DNA of 64,000 nt, from NCBI GenBank assembly GCA_033296885.1, contig MU863926.1, positions 62,001 through 126,000 of the forward strand, given 5' to 3'. The translations under genes and the position numbers were made by a program. This DNA comes from Triangularia verruculosa. Its lineage: Eukaryota > Ascomycota > Sordariomycetes > Sordariales > Podosporaceae. Under the pieces are notes generated by a model. It was given only the letters and a program-made list of their open reading frames with translations, did not search any database and was not told the DNA's origin. Positions 55,531 through 64,000 of this stretch are shown here, one piece after another; the stretch's first letter is position 1, and every line of letters begins with the position of its first letter.

Positions 55531-56905
55531 GCTGTAAGAAAAAACCGATTCCCGAGTTCAAGGGCAGGAGCGGCCCAAATGAGTGGTAGACCGTTCCTGG
55601 GCGAATAGCAAGTAGGTCCTTAGGGGTTATCCTTTCGTTTATTGGCTCAATAAGGCCTCGGTCGTTCCAGCTTTGATCTGCTCTTTCACCACTCACCAAG
55701 TGTTGGTGTTAACTCCCAGAGCCCTGTCGGCCTCAAAATGGCAAAAGCCCAGTTTTTCCATACTAACCAATCAGCGTCAAGATCCATGGGCAGAAGTCGT
55801 TTTCGGACGGCTTTCACGTGACTTGGATCGTGCTTCTTCTGCCACCCCCTAAAACTTCATGGACTCAAACTCAATCACAGAATATATTTATGTCTTTTTT
55901 AAAGGACAATGTGTGCTCAGTGAATTTGAAGAGATCACCTTTTGGTCTGTTTATCTCTTGTTCTTTGGCCTTGTAATGAATCTTCAATCCCCCAATTCAC
56001 TCACCTCACAGTCAGTCTCTCACTCATGAACTACTCATAACAAGATCAACATACAGTGACCATCCACTTGACTCCATCCACTAGTCATCTCTAACTACAC
56101 ACCTTAAACCAAAATATTCCGACTCCTCATGAAACCATTATCTCATCCGATATACACCAACACTCAACCGACCGGGAACGTCGTTCCCCTGATCGACGTT
56201 GCATCATGCATCGCTACCTTTCGCGAAAGGTAAACCTGGATTAATGATGGCAATACTGTTCTTCAGCGACTATATCACACCTCACCCCCTCGGTCATCCG
56301 ACGCTAAGCGAATTCTCATGTCATGATATTGTCCGGCACAGCAAAAGAGACAGATGGTGGTCGTGGTGGTGTGCTGTTTCACGGCATCACGGCAGTGTCC
56401 CATTCCGGCTGGTTTTATATGACTGTGCCTGTCATTATTCAAATATTGGTGTTCACGGGTGCAAAGTACCGGTACATTTCCATTCCTTAGTCAAGATTGG
56501 GAAGAGGTTGTTGGCATGAATCTCACAATAAGCGAACAAAGAGTACAGAACCACTGATGTGAATGGCCTTTCTAGCCAGGGGATATTAAACTATTTACTA
56601 GTATTCCTGTCTCCATATTGTGCAATGCCGATAAGTAGCTGTTGTATCCTCATATTTCCACCTGACGAGCTCTGCATTTTAGTTTGCTCCTGGCAAGCAA
56701 CCCTCACCCCTCCTTATATAGGACCGGAACGAACGAAAATATGCCTCAAGATAACAAAAGGCCCCAAGACTGATCACCAGGCGCCATGAACGCCCAAAAT
56801 GAACATGAAAAAAAATAAACAAAAATGGTATGTGCATGGAACATAAGGCCTTTCGGTATAAATACAGTCGTCTTCATATCATCACTTCTCTGGTATGCAA
56901 CTCAA
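55531..56905. other. Intergenic, NIF gene promoter and DUF3455 3' flank
   Basis: 1.4 kb, AT-rich in 55850-56190 and 56700-56900. No ORF with coding character; 56199-56519 and 56559-56789 look random. Confidence 0.5.
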
Positions 56906-57799
56906 TTACGAGGAGGCATAGAACCAGTATCTAGTTTTGAGTTAGTTTGATATTTCAATGTGTATCAAAGAATATAAAGGTATACTCACTGTGTAGAATA
57001 TTGAATCTCAAAAGACGCCGGCAGCCCCTTGCAGGTGGCGGGCGGGCTGCCGCCGACTGTCTCGACACGGTAGACCTCTTGAAGACCACCTGTGTTGGCG
57101 CTTCCCTTGGCCGTCAACCTGAGCCATGGGACAGCGGCCTCTCCCTTCTTGCCTTTCGCGGCAGTCAAAGGCGCGGTAGTGCTGGCATTCTTTCCAAAGT
57201 TGCCCTCACCCAGCTTCCATTGGGCGGTATCGAGCCCGAAGAAGGGGGTAGTGCCGTCGGTAAAATAGTGGATGCCGCTGACAGGGAGGTCGGCAGGAGC
57301 AAGCCTCTGAAGAGCTGCGTTGTCGGCAACATCAAAGTGCAGTGACGCTCTGGTGAGCATGGCGCCCACGTCAGGGAAGGCTGATGTGACACATGAGGCA
57401 TTGTACAAGGTGGCAACGGCACCGTTTGCTTGTGGGACGGCAGTGGAGTTGCTGAGATCGCAGGTATAGTTTTGTGTACCTCGGCCGATGGCGACATGCT
57501 TGAGGTATAGGCCAGGTGCTGGTTGACCAAGAGCCTCAGCCTCTATAGTTGGGTTAGTATCGTGACTGCCTCCAATGCTATGATATGATGCTCGTACCAG
57601 CTGGAAGAGACAATTTGGAAAGGTCGCAAATAGGTGCCACGCCTGCTCTCCGGTTCTCTTGAACTTTGCTAGCCAGAAGGTTGAAGTAATCCGAGATGGC
57701 TTGAACATTTGGCGCGAGAGCTGCCGTAACCTTGGGAAAAGCGGGAGCTGCCCAGGCAGAGGCGCTGAGCGCAGGCACGAGGAGTAGTGAGCAACGCAT
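56906..57799 (-). CDS. Secreted DUF3455 family protein
   Basis: Exons 57799-57598, 57542-56990 and 56930-56906 (25 nt) encode 259 residues. MRCSLLLVPALSASAWAAPAFP is a clear signal peptide with cleavage expected near Ala18. The DUF3455 pattern is visible: GLYLKHVAIGRGTQNYTC, HYFTDGTTPFFGLDTAQWKLG, VPWLRLTAKGSANTGGLQEVYRVETVGG and PPATCKG. The last intron is needed to reach the family-typical ending QYSTQYWFYASS, since without it the frame stops at STQ. Cysteine pairs suit an extracellular protein. Biochemical function of the family is unknown; members are secreted or cell-wall proteins in ascomycetes. Confidence 0.9.
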
Positions 57800-59584
57800 G
57801 GTTGTTGTATATAATTGTAGTTGGGGTTGATGTCGATCGGTGCAGAGGATTGTATGGCTGGATTCGACTGTGGGCCAAGTCGAGTTTGAAGGTTGATGGG
57901 TATCACAAACAAACAAAGGAAACCCAAAAGAGAAACCCAAGCAGAGAGACCAAAGAAAGATATGGAATACTGAAAAGGAAAACAAGGTCTTAGCTAGACC
58001 AGATGTTTCATGCAAGGGGATGTGGTGTAGAGAAGATCACGAACGCCATTTTCGGGGAAGCAAGATGGGCTATATACAAAAGCCACGAGAAACGACAGGC
58101 GCGCCCACGACCGGCCAACCGCCTCGATATCCTGGAGGGTTGCAACCGTCCCTTCCTGGATTTGGCAAGGCGGGGGGCGGGTAGAGACAGATGTGCTCCC
58201 CCGGTGCCGTGGCCGAGGACGCACGTAGTCACTGATCCCGATGAGCAGCCGCCAAAGGCCAGTAACGACGGCGGGAAGACATGCTCGAAGGTGGGATGCT
58301 GTCTTCTGAGTGGTTCATGGAGATCGACATTGACATTGGAGGGGTTGACTTACCCCTGTCTGTCAGACCCTGGTCGCCCGTCTTGCAAGCGCCGGGACCG
58401 TGCACTTCAAGCCGAATATTCGACACACCCCACCTCAATGGGGTGTGTAAAATGCGTGTAAGTCGTTTGTTGAAGAGGCAATGGCGAAGATTTGCTGCAA
58501 TGGTTGCTGGCTTCGAAATATCTAACATTGACAGGGTGGAAGATCAGATCTGACGTACAATTATAACGCTCGTGTGCAAGTAAGTGTTAAAAGGTGAAAG
58601 CGTGGAGCTTGATACATATTTTAGTGTATATCAGAAGGGGTGCTCCTGAGCTCTTTCATGTTTGCTCTTAAAGGCACCTTCGGGTCCTCATCAACAGATT
58701 GCAGAAAGCGGGGTATCTGCCCAGCGCCGATAGATTCGAAGTCCTTAACATAATAGTCATTCATCTATTTACCACACATGGCATATGTTGGATCTACTAC
58801 CGTTTGACGACACACACAGCGAGCAATCCCTCTCTTGGACATAGCATCGCAGATCATCCACTTGTGCCATTCTTCCATCCATGCCCCACGAGGCCAGCGA
58901 CAGCTCTAACAATGTCAACGATGATCTCCCAAATGTGTGGGAACATCTTCAAATTCTAGAAGGGTGTGAGGCGTGAGTCCATCAACCACCCACCCCTCAG
59001 AATCAATATTGGGCAAATTTGCCCACCACTGCATGCCCATCACCTTATTTAACCCTCTTTCTCTCACAGTCCATTGGTTGAGAGTGCGGCAGAGTTATTT
59101 TTATCCAAACTACCTACCGCGTCTGCCCTTGTCAACACCAAGCTTTTAGCCGCCGGTGCACCCTTTCGTCTTTCTTAGCTCTCTTCAGTCCCTGCTGTCC
59201 AACAACACGCTCGCCTTGCGGTCGATGTTGCATACGGAAGGTCGGCTATCCAGATTACCTTCCCCTCCCACTACAACGACAAATCGCGGGTAAATTTCTG
59301 GGCAATCTGAGTAATCTCACTCCAAAGAGATCTCATTCTGCGTGTTCTGCGCCTATTTTTTGCTTTGGGTTTTATCGTTAGCCCCAACAGTCCTTCGAGA
59401 AGAGTGGTGCACCTTCCCCTCCACGGAAACCTCAGCATCCGGCATGCTTTTAGAAGTATGGACACTAATTAGGTCCACGAAAGTATTCAAAGATGCAAGT
59501 GAGAAGGAGAAAAAATCTCGCATGCAGTTGACGACTTTATCCGTATGCATGTTTCCATTGTTTCGTTTCAACAAACAGCCACCT

Positions 59585-59608
59585 CAGCAGCAGCAGCAGC
59601 AGCAGCAG
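59585..59608 (+). repeat. (CAG)8 microsatellite
   Basis: Eight perfect CAG units in otherwise non-coding DNA. They could read as polyglutamine in a short 93-codon plus ORF (59342-59623) that has no other support. Confidence 0.9.
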
Positions 59609-60543
59609 CCACCAGCATCATGAAAACCAACCAGCGGAAAATTCGGCATGGAAAATAAATCGCCCAGCATCGAGTAATTCGATTAGACCCTAGCCGCGGG
59701 AGAGAAGCTTGGCCATGTAGCCTGTCTGCTTGGCCGACCTACTATCATGGCCAACCGTTTAAACTTTCCCACGCTTGACATCTGCAAGATACTACATAGG
59801 GAAAAAACCAGGGTTCTTGTCTACCGAACTTCCCTAATGGACGGGCCACCATCCTCGACCTAGTCCGCCCGTTCCACGCGCCCACGGGACATGGAGCCGG
59901 GAATTTGGGCGGAGAAAGAAAGGCGACCATGCTCGGGAGAAAAGGCTACGCAAGACCAGGCCGCAGAGTTGGCCAGCGTCTAAATTCTAAGCGAGCTGGT
60001 AGGCTGTCTACCACCTGTACCACCACGGGACAGTTTGGTCAGGTTGTGTAAGTGGAATACTGAGCGTTGATTGGGCGAGGCACAGTGGTTTGATATCTCT
60101 CCGGCCAGCTTCCCCTCTTGACTTTGTTAGACATCCACACACGCACACACGCACATAAACACAGAAGGCAGACCCATACATATTGGTCATATCCACATAT
60201 GCCCAGTTTCCCAAGGCAGGTTCCTCAGCCCGAGGAGAAACATGATCTATCTTGTACTTGTACTGACGGACTCGGGAGTTCCGGAATCCAAGTGGGTGGC
60301 GTCTGCCTGGCAGAACTCAACTGTACCTGGTATCTGAAAACAGAGTCAGACGAGCTTCTTCAGCACACATCGATCCGTTGAGAATGTGACACTAAGAAAG
60401 AAACATGTTACCGCGTCGTAAGGAGTTCTTAAACATCAGAAGCAAAATTGTACACCAGATTTGTATTCACCATAAGTGTGTCCATCATCGAATCCCTTCC
60501 TTTCCTGCAAACTTTTGAGGAAATGATATGGTACAGCAGCGCA

Positions 60544-60572
<29 letters not shown>
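60544..60572 (+). repeat. (AC)14 dinucleotide microsatellite
   Basis: An uninterrupted AC run of about 14 units, 440 bp past the CASP stop codon. Likely length-polymorphic. Confidence 0.9.
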
Positions 60573-60574
<2 letters not shown>

Positions 60575-61009
60575 ATACAAGATTCATCAGCTTCCCAGGT
60601 CCACCAGTGACACACACATAAACCGCAGTGCAACCAAGAAAGACGGCAAACACAGCCAATCCCCGGTTTCGAAGCCCATCCAGCCGCCCGCCGAAGAATA
60701 CCGACCACACTTCTTTCTCCCGCAGCCGCCGTCGGTTCAATATTCCGCAGCCAAGATGCATTCCGGACTTGTCAAACTGTGATTTGCCTGGAATTGCTGG
60801 TTGTGATCGATATGTTCGAATTTCAGATGAAATCCGAGTCCTGTGACGCGTGTATACAATCAGACATACACACGTCATCAGCCTGTTTCTCACATCCACA
60901 ACACAACATACTCTCATTGACACAACCGCCTTGCTTTCTCGGCTGACGATCACCGCCATCTCCAACAGATTACCCTGACCTTTACAACCTCACCCCATCA
61001 TCATCATCG

Positions 61010-63391
61010 TCAGGTCTGGAACCCCTGCTCCGACAACGTGCCCCCATTAGTTCCCCCACTGCCATCCCCGACATCCTCCGCAGCACCCGCCACATTCCTC
61101 GCAACCTCCATCGTGGCGGCAGCAACAACCTGTCTATCCACATCCGAAGCCCCCATCCAAAACAAGCTATAAAACACCATCAAATGCAAGCAAACACAAT
61201 ACAGAGCAAACAGATTCCTGCTCGCCCTCGTGGCCAACACCATCCTCGTGACCGAATACACCACCCTCTCGGGGAAACTCAACCCCCTATATGCCCTCGC
61301 CGACTCCCTCCCTCTAAACGCAGCAAAGGGTGAGATATTCGACTCGTAGGCCTTGCGGTACCTATCCAGCGCTATCCCCGGGCTTGCCGGGCCACCTCCC
61401 CCGATGGAAACAGAACTAGGATTCGGGTTGGACGCGTAGGCTGACGACGAGGAAGTCATCGCTCCGACCGCAGGGCCGGCCCGGTTAAAGGTAGATACAT
61501 AGCGGGTCTTCTCGTAGAGATTGAGGTTGTCGCGCTGCAAAGCGGTGATTTCCTGTCGGAGCTGGGAGACCGTCTTGTGCGTCTCGTTGAGCTCCTGCTC
61601 TAGCTGGGCGTTTCGCTTCTTGAAGCGGTCTCGCTGCGCTGTGATCATGGGTAGGATGCCTGACCCGCCGCCGCCGCCGCCCATGGGCCGGTCTTCAAAG
61701 CCTCCACCACCACCGGGGTTGAAGCCACTGATGATGGAAGATGTGGGTGAGGTGCGGCCGTTTCCTCCTCCTGGTCTGCGGCCCGGTGCCATGGATGGTG
61801 CGTAACGGCTGACGTAGGTCCCAGCTACTGAAGCGCCTGACGGGAAAGCGTTAGGTGCCTCGGCTTGGATGGTCGAGAGTTCGTTTTCGAGCTTCTCGTT
61901 GAGGTTCTGGGACTTTTCCAGCTCGGCGTTGGTTCGGGAGAGCTCTTCTTGAAGGCTCTGGAGTCTGGTTTGGAGATCCTGGTGTGATACCCGGAGAATG
62001 GTGAGTTCGTCGCCCAGTTTCTTGTTGCGGGCCAACAGGAGCTGCTCAAGGGTGTCTTTGCCTTGTCCGCCACCTTGGTCGGCGTTCAAGTCCCGCACTT
62101 CATCGTCATCGCCGGTTGCAAACTCAATGCTCTTCAATACCTCCAGCTCCTGTCTAACTTCCTCATAATCACTCCACTTTTGCACCTTGGCCTTCAGGGT
62201 GTCACGTTCCTCCTTGAGTAACCCAACCTCGCGTTCCAGAGCACGCAACTTCGTATCTAGACCCCGCTTGAGACCTTCCTTATCCACACGCGCCGCCTCT
62301 AGTTTTCGGATGAGCGACGAGTTCTCTGATCTCATCCTCATGAACCCAGGGTCATCCTCGAGAGAAGCTGCAGTTTGAGTAGGGACCTGAGACTTGGCTT
62401 GAGCCAGCTCCAGCCTCATCTGCTCGTTGCGAGCCTCAACCTCAGCAAGCCGTGCACTGGTGCGTTCCAAATCAGAGTGCACCATCTCCAGCTCGGCGCT
62501 AGTAACATGTCCTCCTTGACTCTCCTCGCCATCGCCCTTGCCCAAGCGTTGATTAACCTCATAACTGGCCTTGATTTCGTTCAAAAGGCGATCCTGATTC
62601 TCGACCTTGTCCTCCAATGCCTTCTCTTTAGCCGCCCAGTTATCCTGCTTCTCCTCCAGCACAGCAGTCCACGATGCCTCGACCTCCTTGACTTTGGTCT
62701 CCAAGTTTTCTTCCAGGCCCTTCCTCAAGTCGCGTTCGGTTTGTAACCGAGATTCTGTCTCCTCGAGCTGGGTAGTCAATCGTGACACTGTCTTTTGAAG
62801 GTGTTCGTTTTCCTGACTAAGCTTTGGTAGGGTGTCTTCAGACACAAGCATAGAATCGACGGACGCCTCGAGCAATGGATACGGGTCGGGAGCTTCGGAG
62901 AGGGACGTATAGGCATGTAAGAATGCAGAGTTTACAGATTTCGAGTGGTTGGTCAGGAGATCAATGAACGTCTGGTAGGCTGCGTGATGTCCATGTTAGT
63001 CCTAGGGTTCATCCCTTGAGCCATGGCCCGAGGCCAAAATCCAAGCTTACCCTTGAGCAGTCCTTTGACCTCAGAAAGCTTGCTCGCATCGTCTAGCTTC
63101 CTAAAGTCCTTGGTCTTTTGCGCAAGGTCCTTCCTCTGCACCGTCGAGTCTCGCTGGTAGGCAACGATTTCGGAGGCCGTGTTGTCGAGAGTCGAGACAA
63201 GGCTCGTAAAGTCGAGACCTAATGCAATGCCCAGTCAGACACGTGCTGATTTACATCCGGGTTTTAGGGACGGGCTCACTCCTCCATTGCGAGATAGCAT
63301 TCTGAAACTTGTTTACTGATTCGTTGGCTGTAGTCGTCGTCGCGGTGCCGGCTGGCCCGACAGCAGCTTCCGGCGTGTTGTCGTCTGCCAT
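61010..63391 (-). CDS. COY1: Golgi golgin CASP (Coy1 type)
   Basis: Exons 63391-63280, 63218-63051 and 62979-61010 encode 749 residues. The N-terminal CUT/CASP region (VNKFQNAISQWRSLDFTSL, VAYQRDSTVQRKDLAQKTKD, FRKLDDASKLSEVKGLLKAY, LSEAPDPYPLLEASVDS) is diagnostic. Long coiled coils cover about 130-400 and 470-540. A Gly/Pro-rich insert lies between them, and the conserved NLNLYEKTRYV follows. A tail anchor LFALYCVCLHLMVFYSLFW (about 682-700) places it in the Golgi membrane. Coy1/CASP tethers retrograde vesicles within the Golgi. The tail after the anchor is Gly/Ala-rich and acidic. Confidence 0.95.
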
Positions 63392-63825
63392 TACTTTCGC
63401 GTTCCTTGGCGCAATTACTAGATTATCTATAGAGGAGGCAGAGGGCCCCGTGTTGAGGTGCGGCAAGCATTAATGTTGTTATGATTTGGACGATGGATGT
63501 TTCGGTTGATGGGCAGCTGGAAAGGTGGCCGCTCAGGGACCGTGTGAGCCGCCAAGACTTTGGCCCGAGCATGTGGAGCGGTTCCATGCAGTTGGGGGAG
63601 CTTCGTCACCCCAGCCTGAAGGTGGGACCTGACAGGTGAGCTACAGGGGTGCAACGGCCGAACTCCAACTTGGAAGCTCCTGCAACGAGGCACAGCTTGA
63701 AGCCAGCCTTTCTGTAGCAAGTTCCTCAAGATAACGACGGTCGATACGAGTTCTTGAAGACGACAAGTGCCCAAAATCTTACAGCCCCCTATCGAGAAAA
63801 CGGCGACGATGTCGCGGGAGAAGCA
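63392..63825. promoter_or_regulatory. Divergent promoter region, CASP / Vps3-like gene
   Basis: 434 bp between start codons hold both promoters. The ORF 63427-63852 (-) has no support. Confidence 0.55.
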
Positions 63826-63973
63826 ATGGCATCTGAACCGCACAGGAACCACAGGGCAACTACAGCGCCGCCCGGTATAGGACCATTCGATTTACGCCCG
63901 CTGCTCCACGGCGTGCCCCTGTCAGAAAATGGCGACGACGAGGATATCCAGATCAACTGTGTTGAATATTTGG
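63826..63973 (+). CDS. First exon of a CNH-domain trafficking protein, Vps3/TGFBRAP1-like (partial)
   Basis: ATG at 63826 opens MASEPHRNHRATTAPPGIGP, then FDLRPLLHGVPLSENGDD and IQINCVEYLG, where a donor (gtgtgt) begins at 63974. The pattern FxLRPLL..VPLS....(I)xINCVE(Y/L) resembles the start of the citron-homology domain of fungal Vps3/TGFBRAP1 proteins, which are CORVET tethering subunits at endosomes. Only about 49 residues are visible before the window ends, so the existence of the gene is likely but the identity is tentative. It is divergent from CASP. Confidence 0.5.
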
Positions 63974-64000
63974 GTGTGTAACCCGGGTTTCTGTCCTCTT

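Larger units (their letters stand above)
57800..61009. other. 3.2 kb gene-poor region
   Basis: DUF3455 upstream region and CASP 3' flank. No gene recognised. It includes a CAG microsatellite (59585-59608) and an AC dinucleotide run (60544-60572). The 178-codon minus ORF 60429-60965 passes through the AC run and has no family resemblance. Confidence 0.5.

Noticed and set aside
60429..60965. A 178-codon minus-strand ORF downstream of CASP
   Set aside because: It reads through the AC microsatellite as alternating Cys/Val and lacks any family features. More likely the 3' flank of CASP.

Overview
The window is nuclear DNA of a filamentous ascomycete, most likely a sordariomycete. Protein-coding genes are split by short introns (mostly 50-90 nt, GT..AG, with a few GC..AG). 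Coding and non-coding DNA have similar, moderate base composition. Nearly all genes are recognisable single-copy fungal orthologues. I saw no transposon, repeat-induced-mutation tract, rRNA, tRNA, CRISPR or viral sequence. The order Sordariales is an inference from protein flavour and gene architecture, not something I could test.

Left part (1-26.7 kb) is gene-dense. In order: the 3' end of an ESS2/Bis1-type splicing factor (+), COQ8 (+), RRP36 (-), AP-1 gamma-adaptin (-), a small spliced membrane-like ORF (+), calmodulin (-), the syntaxin TLG2 (+), cytochrome c oxidase subunit 7 (+), clathrin light chain (-), RTT103 (+), the mitochondrial ABC exporter MDL1 (+), aspartokinase HOM3 (+) and KIN17 (+). 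AP-1 gamma, TLG2 and clathrin light chain, three parts of TGN/endosome transport, lie within 11 kb of each other.

Middle part (26.7-45 kb): SPT4 (-), AMPK/SNF1 beta subunit (+), KAE1 (-), EPL1 (-), calcineurin B (+), then a 5.6 kb stretch without a convincing gene, followed by a Q/S/Y-rich conserved fungal protein of unknown function (-). A second gene-poor stretch of 5.4 kb lies upstream of that gene. The unknown gene is therefore isolated by more than 5 kb on each side in an otherwise compact region, the pattern usual for regulated or developmental genes.

Right part (50-64 kb): mitochondrial ribosomal protein uS9m (-) and elongation factor 1B-gamma (+) share a 433 bp divergent promoter. 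Then come an NIF/FCP1-like HAD protein with an altered catalytic motif (-), a secreted DUF3455 protein (-), the golgin CASP/Coy1 (-), and the first exon of a CNH-domain protein resembling Vps3/TGFBRAP1 (+), cut by the window edge.

Most gene models had to be spliced by hand from both strands. Splice junctions were chosen so that frame, GT/GC..AG borders and family conservation agree, and every model given sums to a whole number of codons. Points worth a second look are two GC-AG introns, several micro-exons, Gcn4/CPC-1-type sites upstream of HOM3, an open charged reading frame beyond the stop of the NIF gene, and the two gene-poor blocks around the unknown Q-rich gene. I found no clearly new multi-gene system.
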